DNA from: Coralloluteibacterium thermophilum
Lineage (GTDB): Bacteria > Pseudomonadota > Gammaproteobacteria > Xanthomonadales > Xanthomonadaceae
DNA length: 64,000 nt
Assembly (NCBI RefSeq): GCF_042654365.1
Contig: NZ_JBHSGG010000001.1
Location: 27,576 to 91,575, forward strand
Direction of reading: 5' to 3'
Shown here: positions 57,044 through 64,000 of the stretch, piece after piece
Position numbering within the stretch: position 1 is the stretch's first letter
Layout: the number at the start of each line of letters is the position of its first letter
The notes under the pieces: model-generated
What the model was told of the DNA's origin: nothing
The model's input: only the letters and a program-made list of their open reading frames with translations
Database searches by the model: none
Translations under genes and position numbers: made by a program

Positions 57044-60000
57044 TCAGCGCGGGTGCCGTGCGCGGAGGTCGTCGAGCAGGGCCTCCAGCGGCACCGGCCG
57101 CCCGAACAGGAAGCCCTGCATCTCGTCGCAGCCCCAGTCCTGCAGCCAGCGCCACTGCGCCTCGGTCTCCACGCCCTCGGCGGTCGCCTTCAGCCCCAGG
57201 CTCTGGGCGAGGTTGATGATGGCGATGCAGATGGTCTCGTCGTCGCCGCCGGAGCCCAGGTCGCGCACGAAGGCGCGGTCGATCTTGAGCCGGTGCAGCG
57301 GCAGGCGTCGCAGGTAGGCCAGGCTCGAATAGCCGGTGCCGAAGTCGTCGATGGCGATGCAGATGCCGTCCTCGCGCATGCGCTGCATGCTCTCCACCGC
57401 CGCCTCGGGATTGGCCATCACCACGCTCTCGGTCAGCTCGATCTCGATCGCGCCCGGGGGCAGGTCGAACTCGCGCACCACCGCCGCCACGTCGTCGGCG
57501 ATTCCCTGCTGGAACTGCGTCGCCGAGACGTTCAGCGCGATGCGGAACCAGCCGAAGCCGGCCTCCTTCAGCCGCGCATGGGCGCGCGCCGCCTCGCGCA
57601 GCACCCAGCGCCCGACCGGGACGATCAGGCCGCTGTCCTCGCACACGCCGATGAAGTGGCCCGGCGCGAGCAGGCCGCGCTCGGGATGGTTCCAGCGCAG
57701 CAGCGCCTCGGCGCCGACCACTGCGCCGTTGCGGTCGTACTGCATCTGGTAGGACAGCACGAACTGCCCGGCGCGCAGCGCCTCGCGCAGCTGCGACACC
57801 AGCTGCAGGCGCTCGCTGGCGCCGCGGTCCAGCGCGGCCGCGTAGGGCACCGCGCAGTTGCGGCCGCGGCGCTTGGCCTCGTACATCGCGATGTCCGCCC
57901 GCCGCAGCAGGCCGTCGGCGTCGGCGCCGTCGCGCGGGAACTGGCTGTAGCCCATGCTGGGGGTGATGTGGAAGACCGCGCCCTGCGCCTCGAAGGGCTC
58001 GCCGAAGCCGGCGAACAGGCGCGCGATGGCCGCGTCCATGTCGTCGCCGGACCGCTCGCCCAGCACCACCACGAACTCGTCGCCGCCGAACCGGGCCACG
58101 GTGTCGGTGGGCTGCACGCCCCGCGCGAGCCGCTGCGCGACCTGGCGCAGCACCTCGTCGCCCACCGCGTGCCCCAGGCTGTCGTTGATGAGCTTGAAGT
58201 CGTCGACGTCCAGGAACACCACGCCGACGCGCTGCCCCGCCAGGGCCGCGGCCTTGAGCGCCTGGGCGAGGCGGTCGAGCAGCAACTGGCGGTTGGGCAG
58301 GCCGGTGAGGTCGTCGTGGGTCGCGCGGTGCGCGATCTGCTCCTGGATCCGCTGGCGCTCGGTGACGTCGTTCTGGATGCCGAGGTAGTGGGTGGTCTCG
58401 CCCGCGGGGTTGCGCACCGGCGTGACGAGCAGTTCGTTCCAGAACATCTCGCCGTTCCTGCGGTAGTTGCGCAGCAGCACGCGGGCGTCGCGTCCGCTCT
58501 CGATGGCCGCAGCCAGCGCCCGGCGGCCGACCTGGTCGCGATCGTTGCCCTGGAGGAAGCGGCAGTTGCGGCCCAGCGCCTCCGCGGCGGCGTAGCCGCT
58601 CATCTTCTCGAACTGGGGATTCACGTAGACCAGGGGCATGTCCGGATCGCGCGCGTCGGCGATGACGATGCCGTCCTCCGCCGATTCCACCGCGTTGCGC
58701 AGCAGGCGCAGCTCCGCCTCGTCGCTGAGCCGTTGGGTCACGTCGACCATGCTCCCCACCGCCCGCACCGTCCTGCCGTCGGCGTCGCGGATGACCGCGC
58801 CGTGCTCCTCGACCCGCGCCCAGCTGCCGTCCCCGCGCCGGAAGCGGTAGGTGACGTGCCAGCCCTCGCGCTCGCCGCGCAGCGCCGGCCCGAACTCGCC
58901 CATGACGTCGGCGAGGTCGTGGGGATGGACGCGCCGCTGCCAGTCCGCCACGGTGCTGTCGTCGGCGCCGGGAACCCGCCCGAACAGCGCGAAGAACTCG
59001 TCGCTCCACCAGACCGTGTCGTCGAGCAGGTTCCAGTCCCAGATCGCGTCGCTGGTGGCGCGCGCGACCAGGCGGAAGCGCTCCTCGCTCACCGCGCGCG
59101 CGTCCTCGGCCTCCGCGCGTGCGGTGATGTCCACCGCGAGGAGCATGCGCGCGTCGAGGCCGCGGAACCGCAGGTCGCTGGCGTACAGCTCGGCGATCCA
59201 GGTGCTGCCGTCGGCGCGCCGCAGGCGCCGGGTCCGGCCTTCCCAGCCGGCCTCGGCGATGGGCACGGCCAGCGCCTCGGCGGCGACGGCGCGGTCCTCC
59301 TCCGCCGCCAGCTCGACCACGCTCATCGCCAGCAGCGTCTCGCGCGGCCAGCCCCCGAAGCGCACCGCCGAGGCGTTGGCCTCCAGCAGCCTTCCGCTCC
59401 TCCGGTCGACCACGAGCACCGGCAGGGGGTGGCGCTCGAACAGGTAGCGGTATTGCGCCTCGGCGAGCTGCGCCTTCTCCTCCGCAGTGGCGACGCGCAG
59501 GGCCTGCCGGTCGCGCTCGGCCTGGAAGGCGCGGCGCCGGGTCACCGCGCGCGCGAGCGCGCCGGCCAGCAGCACCGAGGCGACCAGCATCAGCAGGAGC
59601 AGGGCGCTGCCGGTGGTGGCGAGCGGGACCCAGGAGGGGAGGATGGTGCTGCGCGGGATGCCGCGGGTGACCACCAGCGGGTAGTCCGGCATCCGCCGGA
59701 ACGCGCTGAGGCGGCGCTCGCCGTCCAGCGCGCTCACCTCATCGACCACGCGCGCCTCGTCCGACGCCTGCACCGCGCGGAACAGGGGCGTCCGCGACAG
59801 GTCGGCCGCGGCGAAGCGCGGGAAGCCGGCCGAGCGCGACAGCAGCACGCCGTCGGTCCGGATCAGGGCGGCGATGCCCCAGTCCGGCGCGATCCCCTCG
59901 TCGAGGGTCCGGTCGAGCACGGCGATGCGCAGGCGCGCCTCCAGCCACTGCGGGCCGTCCAGCCGCAGCGGCCGCGCCAGGTAGAGCGGCAGCTCCCAGG

Positions 60001-60448
60001 CGTCGCCGGCGGCCTGCTCCGGCAGGCCGACGTGGAAGTGGTCGGCGTCGGCCTGCAGCAGGCCGTCCGGAAGCGCGGCACGCAGGCGGAGATCGGCGAG
60101 TTCGGGGTGTCGCGCGAGCACCTGCCCCATCGCGCGGGCGACCAGCGCCGGCGCCTCCTCCGGTGCGGTCTCCGCGTAGGTCTGCGCGTCGTCGAGGATG
60201 CCCGCGAGGGCGCGTTCGAGGTTGCCCAGGCGCAGCTGCAGCTGGCGGTCGAGCGCGCCGACCTCGGACAGCGCCTGCCGCGCTCCGGCCTCCATGCGGA
60301 TCTCGTAGCTGTGCCACAGCACGAAGGCGAAGGCGCCGGCCGCGCTCCCGGCGATGCCGGCGACGATCAGCCAGATCCGCAGCCGGCTGCCGCGCCCTGC
60401 GGTACGCGGCGCGGCCCCGCCGTCCCCTGACACGGATTCCGGGTTCAT
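57044..60448 (-). CDS. LOV-GGDEF-EAL blue-light c-di-GMP protein
   Basis: A 1134-aa membrane protein. TM helix 1 is at residues about 24-46, a periplasmic sensor region at 47-270, and TM helix 2 at about 275-299. Two PAS domains (about 330-450 and 455-575) precede a third, LOV-type PAS at about 580-700 with the flavin-adduct motif GRNCRFLQG (Cys629) plus the conserved Asn661, Asn671 and Gln692. GGDEF is intact at 788-792. EAL starts at 914-916, and all usual phosphodiesterase residues are present (NVS 973, ELTE 1005, DDFGTG 1034, KID 1055, EGVE 1091, QGF 1111). No RxxD inhibitory site precedes GGDEF. It likely tunes c-di-GMP in response to blue light. Confidence 0.93.
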   Translation of the reverse strand: MNPESVSGDGGAAPRTAGRGSRLRIWLIVAGIAGSAAGAFAFVLWHSYEIRMEAGARQALSEVGALDRQLQLRLGNLERALAGILDDAQTYAETAPEEAPALVARAMGQVLARHPELADLRLRAALPDGLLQADADHFHVGLPEQAAGDAWELPLYLARPLRLDGPQWLEARLRIAVLDRTLDEGIAPDWGIAALIRTDGVLLSRSAGFPRFAAADLSRTPLFRAVQASDEARVVDEVSALDGERRLSAFRRMPDYPLVVTRGIPRSTILPSWVPLATTGSALLLLMLVASVLLAGALARAVTRRRAFQAERDRQALRVATAEEKAQLAEAQYRYLFERHPLPVLVVDRRSGRLLEANASAVRFGGWPRETLLAMSVVELAAEEDRAVAAEALAVPIAEAGWEGRTRRLRRADGSTWIAELYASDLRFRGLDARMLLAVDITARAEAEDARAVSEERFRLVARATSDAIWDWNLLDDTVWWSDEFFALFGRVPGADDSTVADWQRRVHPHDLADVMGEFGPALRGEREGWHVTYRFRRGDGSWARVEEHGAVIRDADGRTVRAVGSMVDVTQRLSDEAELRLLRNAVESAEDGIVIADARDPDMPLVYVNPQFEKMSGYAAAEALGRNCRFLQGNDRDQVGRRALAAAIESGRDARVLLRNYRRNGEMFWNELLVTPVRNPAGETTHYLGIQNDVTERQRIQEQIAHRATHDDLTGLPNRQLLLDRLAQALKAAALAGQRVGVVFLDVDDFKLINDSLGHAVGDEVLRQVAQRLARGVQPTDTVARFGGDEFVVVLGERSGDDMDAAIARLFAGFGEPFEAQGAVFHITPSMGYSQFPRDGADADGLLRRADIAMYEAKRRGRNCAVPYAAALDRGASERLQLVSQLREALRAGQFVLSYQMQYDRNGAVVGAEALLRWNHPERGLLAPGHFIGVCEDSGLIVPVGRWVLREAARAHARLKEAGFGWFRIALNVSATQFQQGIADDVAAVVREFDLPPGAIEIELTESVVMANPEAAVESMQRMREDGICIAIDDFGTGYSSLAYLRRLPLHRLKIDRAFVRDLGSGGDDETICIAIINLAQSLGLKATAEGVETEAQWRWLQDWGCDEMQGFLFGRPVPLEALLDDLRARHPR

Positions 60449-60552
60449 CGTCCGTCGAGATTAGTGCCGGCGCCGCGGCGGCCGTCAACCGCGGCGGGCG
60501 GAGCGGCGCGCCGGCCGCGGGTGCCGGCCGCACTGCGCGGCCGGCGGGGCGC

Positions 60553-60771
60553 CTACTTCTTCGCGGCGACGCCGACGACCACGGCGAGCGCGCCGGCGCC
60601 GAGGAGGATCCAGCCGATCGTCGGGCGGGGCCGCTCGGTCGTGGTGCGGTTGATCTCCAGCGGGCCGACCTGCGCGACCTGTTCCTCGCGCTGGAAGTTG
60701 ATGACGCCGGCGGAGATCAGCCCGCCGGCGACCAGCAGGAGGATGCCGATGACGAGAGCGGGTGTGCGCAT
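60553..60771 (-). CDS. DUF3185 family small membrane protein
   Basis: A 72-aa protein: MRTPALVIGILLLVAGGLIS, a short charged loop, and RPRPTIGWILLGAGALAVVV ending GVAAKK. Two helices and the pattern match DUF3185 proteins, of unknown function. It is 104 bp after the LOV protein gene start on the same strand. Confidence 0.75.
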   Translation of the reverse strand: MRTPALVIGILLLVAGGLISAGVINFQREEQVAQVGPLEINRTTTERPRPTIGWILLGAGALAVVVGVAAKK

Positions 60772-60950
60772 GGCGGTTCCTGTACGGGAAGGTGGGGTGA
60801 AGTGAACCCACCGGACGCGGGAGACGAGGTGAAGCCGCGCCCCGTGCGGGAAAGGCGGGGCAGGTGCGGGGCGCCGCGGCCTCCGCGGCCGCGCACGCCG
60901 CGGCCGCGGGATGTAGAGTCGTGCGCCCCTTCCGCCCGCGAGCCGCAGCC

Positions 60951-61646
60951 ATGATCGATCTGTACTACTGGCCCACCCCGAACGGCCACAAGATCACCCT
61001 GTTCCTGGAGGAGGCGGGGCTTCCGTACACGATCCGGCCGGTCAACATCGGCGCCGGCGAGCAGTTCAGGCCGGAGTTCCTGGCCTTCTCGCCCAACAAC
61101 CGGATGCCGGCCATCGTCGACGGCGCGCCGGCCGACGGCGGCGCGCCGCAGACGGTGTTCGAGTCCGGGGCCATCCTGCTCTACCTCGCCGAGAAGACCG
61201 GGCGCTTCCTGCCCGCCTCGCCGCGCGGGCGCATCGAGACCCTGGAGTGGCTGTTCTGGCAGATGGCCGGGCTCGGGCCCATGACCGGGCAGTACGGGCA
61301 CTTCAACGTGTACGCGCCGGAGAAGATCCCCTACGCCATCGAGCGCTACGGGCGCGAGGCCCAGCGCCTGCTCGGCGTGCTCGACCGCCGCCTGGCCGGC
61401 CGCGCCTTCATCGCCGGCGACGAGTACACCATCGCCGACATGGCCTGCTACCCGTGGGTCGACCCGTACGCGGGCGCCCCGATGGACATGACGCCCTTCC
61501 CCGAGGTGCGGCGCTGGAAGGAGGCCATCGCCGCGCGGCCGGCGACGCAGCGTGCCTACGCGCTGACCGCGCAGGTCAACCCGAACGCCGGCAAGCCGCT
61601 CGGCGAGGACGAGCGCCGCCAGCTCTTCGGCCAGGCCCCGCGCTGA
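60951..61646 (+). CDS. Glutathione S-transferase (YfcG/YghU-like)
   Basis: A 231-aa cytoplasmic glutathione transferase. The N-terminal thioredoxin-fold domain begins IDLYYWPTPNGHKITLFLEE and has NRMPAIVDG and VFESGAILLYLAEKTGRF, with the glutathione-binding E-S. The C-terminal helical domain has MTGQYGHFNVYAPEKIPYAI, a segment typical of the Nu-class (YfcG, YghU) disulfide-bond oxidoreductases. The start at 60951 is the first that fits. It lies 38 bp before the S9 peptidase gene and is probably cotranscribed with it. Confidence 0.92.
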   Translation: MIDLYYWPTPNGHKITLFLEEAGLPYTIRPVNIGAGEQFRPEFLAFSPNNRMPAIVDGAPADGGAPQTVFESGAILLYLAEKTGRFLPASPRGRIETLEWLFWQMAGLGPMTGQYGHFNVYAPEKIPYAIERYGREAQRLLGVLDRRLAGRAFIAGDEYTIADMACYPWVDPYAGAPMDMTPFPEVRRWKEAIAARPATQRAYALTAQVNPNAGKPLGEDERRQLFGQAPR

Positions 61647-61684
61647 GCCATCGCCCCGCTTCCCGCCCGCTTCCGGACCCACGC

Positions 61685-63931
61685 ATGCGTTCCATCCTCC
61701 TCGCCCTGCTGCTGATGAGCCTCGTCCTTCCCGCCTCCGCCGCCACGCCCCCGCCCCAGGGCCTGACCCTGGAAGCCCTCACCGGCGACGCCCCGCTCTC
61801 CGGCCCCTCGCTGATGCGGCCGCAGGTCGCGCCGGACGGCTCGCGGGTCACCTTCCTGCGCGGGCGCGACGACGACCGCAACCGCCTGGACCTGTGGGAG
61901 TACGACATCGCCAGCGGCCAGACCCGCATGCTGGTCGATTCCAGCGAGGTGCTGCCGGGCGAGGAGGTGCTGTCGGACGAGGAGCGGGCGCGCCGCGAGC
62001 GCCAGCGCATCGCCGCGCTGTCGGGCATCGTCGAGTACCAGTGGGCGCCCGACGCGCGGCGGCTGCTGTTCCCCCTCGGCGGCGAGCTCTACCTGTACGA
62101 CCTCGACGCGCCGCGCGGCGAGGCGGTGCGCCGGCTGACCCACGGCGGCGGCTTCGCCACCGACCCGAAGCTGTCGCCGCAGGGCGGCTACGTGAGCTTC
62201 GTGCGCGCGCGCGACCTCTGGATCATCGACCTGGCCAGCGGTGCCGAGCGGCGCCTCACCCACGACGGCAGCGACACCATCGGCAACGGCGTCGCCGAGT
62301 TCGTCGCCGACGAGGAGATGGGCCGCCACACCGGCTACTGGTGGGCGCCCGACGATTCCGCCATCGCCTTCGCCCGCATCGACGAATCGCCGGTGCCGGT
62401 GCAGCGGCGCTACGAGATCCACGCCGACCGCACCGAGGTGGTGGAGCAGCGTTACCCGGCCGCGGGCGACCCGAACGTGCTGGTCACCCTGCACGTCGCC
62501 CGGCTGGGCGCCGGCCGCGGCGGCGCGCCGCGCATCGTCGGGATCGACCTCGGGCCCGAGCGCGACATCTACCTCGCGCGGGTGGACTGGGTGGACGCGC
62601 GGCGGCTGGCCTTCCAGCGCCAGAGCCGCGACCAGCGCCGGCTGGACCTGGTGCTGGCCGACGTCGACGGCCGCGGCCAGCGCATCCTGCTGACCGAGAC
62701 CAGCGACACCTGGGTCAACCTGCACGACGCCTTCCGCGTGCTGCCCGACGGCGCGCACTTCCTCTGGGCCTCCGAGCAGGACGGCTTCCGCCACCTCTAC
62801 GTGCATCCGCTGGCCGGGAACGGCGCGCCGCGCCGGCTCACCGAAGGCGAGTGGATGGTCGAGGACGTGCTGGGCCTGGACGCCGAGGCCGGCACGCTGT
62901 TCTTCAGCGCGACCCGTGAGTCCCCGCTGGAACGCCACGCCTACGCGGTGCCGCTGGCCGGCGGCGAGCCGGTGCGCCTGACCCGCGCACCCGGCTGGCA
63001 CGACGTGCGCTTCGCCCGGACCGGCACGGTGTTCGTCGACCTGTGGTCGAACGAGACCACGCCACCGCAGACGACCCTGCACCGCGCCGACGGCAGCCTC
63101 ATCGCCACCCTGGTCGAGAACGACCTCGACGACCCGGCGCATCCGTACGCCCCCTTCAGGGCCGCCCACCTTCCCATCGAGTACGGCACCCTGACCGCCG
63201 CCGACGGCGGCACCCCGCTGCACTACAGCCTGATCCGCCCCGCGGGCTTCGACCCGGCGCGCCGCCACCCGGTGGTGGTGTTCGTCTACGGCGGCCCCGC
63301 CGCGCAGACCGTGCGGCGCACCTGGGCGCCGGACTTCAACCAGTACCTCGCGCAGCAGGGCTACGTGGTCTTCTCGCTCGACAACCGCGGCACACCGCGG
63401 CGCGGCCAAGCCTTCCTGTCCGCCCTGCACCGCCGGCAGGGCACCGTGGAGGTCGACGACCAGCGCGCCGGCGTGGTCTGGCTGCGCAGCCAGCCCTGGG
63501 TCGACGGCGGGCGCATCGGCGTCCACGGCTGGTCCAACGGCGGCTACATGACCCTGATGCTGCTGGCCCGCGCCTCGGAGGACTACGCCTGCGGCGTCGC
63601 CGGCGCGCCGGTGACCGACTGGGCGCTCTACGACACCCACTACACCGAGCGCTACATGGACCTGCCCGACGCCAATCCGGACGGCTACCGCGACGCCTCG
63701 GTGTTCACCCACCTGGACGGCCTGACCTCGCGCCTGCTGCTGATCCACGGCATGGCCGACGACAACGTGCTGTTCACCAACGCCACCCAGCTCATGAGCG
63801 CCCTGCAGGCGCGCGGCACCGCCTTCGAGCTGATGACCTACCCCGGCGCCAAGCACGGCCTGCGCGGCGCCGACAACCTGCACCGGCTGCGCCTGACCGA
63901 GGACTTCTTCGGGCGCTGCCTGCGGCGTTGA
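61685..63931 (+). CDS. Secreted dipeptidyl peptidase IV-like S9 peptidase
   Basis: A 748-aa serine peptidase with signal peptide MRSILLALLLMSLVLPASAA. The propeller covers about residues 45-510 and contains NGVAEFVADEEMGRHTGYWW, the DPP-IV glutamate motif that binds the substrate amino terminus (VADEEM). The hydrolase domain carries the triad Ser617 (GWSNGG), Asp692 (HGMADDNV) and His724 (AKHGL). It therefore likely cleaves Xaa-Pro dipeptides in the periplasm or outside, as in Xanthomonas and Stenotrophomonas DPP-IV. It follows the GST gene by 38 bp. Confidence 0.93.
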   Translation: MRSILLALLLMSLVLPASAATPPPQGLTLEALTGDAPLSGPSLMRPQVAPDGSRVTFLRGRDDDRNRLDLWEYDIASGQTRMLVDSSEVLPGEEVLSDEERARRERQRIAALSGIVEYQWAPDARRLLFPLGGELYLYDLDAPRGEAVRRLTHGGGFATDPKLSPQGGYVSFVRARDLWIIDLASGAERRLTHDGSDTIGNGVAEFVADEEMGRHTGYWWAPDDSAIAFARIDESPVPVQRRYEIHADRTEVVEQRYPAAGDPNVLVTLHVARLGAGRGGAPRIVGIDLGPERDIYLARVDWVDARRLAFQRQSRDQRRLDLVLADVDGRGQRILLTETSDTWVNLHDAFRVLPDGAHFLWASEQDGFRHLYVHPLAGNGAPRRLTEGEWMVEDVLGLDAEAGTLFFSATRESPLERHAYAVPLAGGEPVRLTRAPGWHDVRFARTGTVFVDLWSNETTPPQTTLHRADGSLIATLVENDLDDPAHPYAPFRAAHLPIEYGTLTAADGGTPLHYSLIRPAGFDPARRHPVVVFVYGGPAAQTVRRTWAPDFNQYLAQQGYVVFSLDNRGTPRRGQAFLSALHRRQGTVEVDDQRAGVVWLRSQPWVDGGRIGVHGWSNGGYMTLMLLARASEDYACGVAGAPVTDWALYDTHYTERYMDLPDANPDGYRDASVFTHLDGLTSRLLLIHGMADDNVLFTNATQLMSALQARGTAFELMTYPGAKHGLRGADNLHRLRLTEDFFGRCLRR

Positions 63932-63978
63932 GGCGCCACCGCTAGGCTGAATCGACATTCATCCGGTATGTTCATGGG

Positions 63979-64000
63979 ATGTCGAAGAACAAGCCAGCGC
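63979..64000 (+). CDS. Start of an unidentified gene (runs off window)
   Basis: Only MSKNKPA is in the window, from an ATG at 63979; other in-frame and out-of-frame ATGs occur at 63968 and 63974. No function can be given. Confidence 0.25.

Overview
This 64 kb window is chromosomal DNA of a very GC-rich gammaproteobacterium, most likely from the Lysobacteraceae/Xanthomonadaceae (Lysobacter/Luteimonas/Xanthomonas relatives). The reasons are the gene content (def-LysM-dprA-smg-topA-tsaC, rhlB/trxA/rho, polA next to DUF2782, two secreted DPP-IV-like S9 peptidases, DUF4124 and YcgL proteins), a two-cysteine OhrR of the Xanthomonas type, an sX13-like small RNA downstream of polA, and tandem G-rich heptamers. 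It is a dense housekeeping region of about 50 genes, with no phage, IS element, CRISPR array or tRNA seen.

Layout. 0.0-7.4 kb: start of def (-), then LysM protein, dprA, smg, topA, tsaC and a DUF4124 protein (+). 7.4-11.7 kb: SDR oxidoreductase, sppA and a MATE pump (-), with a tiny lipoprotein (+). 11.9-17.9 kb: DUF3667 protein (+), an overlapping pair of DUF3106 protein and membrane-anchored sigma-like protein (-), a 550-bp gap with a cluster of DnaA boxes, then priA and a VOC protein (+). 18-26.8 kb: type II NADH dehydrogenase (+), rpoH (-) with a sigmaE-like promoter overlapped by a CIRCE element, ohr/ohrR, pirin (+), BASS transporter, ung, a tandem receiver protein, ftsX and ftsE (-). 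27-32.6 kb: type II secretion genes gspF, E, D and C (-). 32.7-37.2 kb: rhlB (-), trxA and rho (+). 37.3-45.6 kb (-): TonB-like protein, DedA, a 1093-aa ankyrin membrane protein, YcgL, and cytochrome bd/CIO oxidase cydB and cydA. 45.8-49.7 kb: S9 peptidase, hemF (+) and a DUF1328 peptide (-). 49.7-53.7 kb: sX13-like sRNA and polA (-), DUF2782 (+). 53.7-60.8 kb (-): TRAP-type binding lipoprotein, uvrD, a LOV-GGDEF-EAL blue-light/c-di-GMP protein and DUF3185. 60.9-64 kb (+): GST, a second S9 peptidase and the first codons of another gene.

The most unusual feature is a dispersed family of 7-bp tandem arrays in six intergenic regions. The units are variants of GGGNNNN, usually arranged as a G-rich arm followed by a C-rich arm in one unbroken 7-nt register, and they often begin or end right at the stop codon of a flanking gene. 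One locus carries 47 perfect consecutive GCCCTAC units. Another is a 29-bp inverted repeat with one mismatch. They look like a hairpin/G-quadruplex repeat system related to the GGGNATC repeats known from Xanthomonas and Nostoc.

Regulatory links that can be read directly: rpoH appears to combine envelope-stress (sigmaE) input with HrcA/CIRCE repression; ohr is next to its peroxide sensor ohrR; trxA and rho lie beside rhlB as in E. coli; and the polA-distal sRNA occupies the same position as Spot 42, ErsA and sX13.
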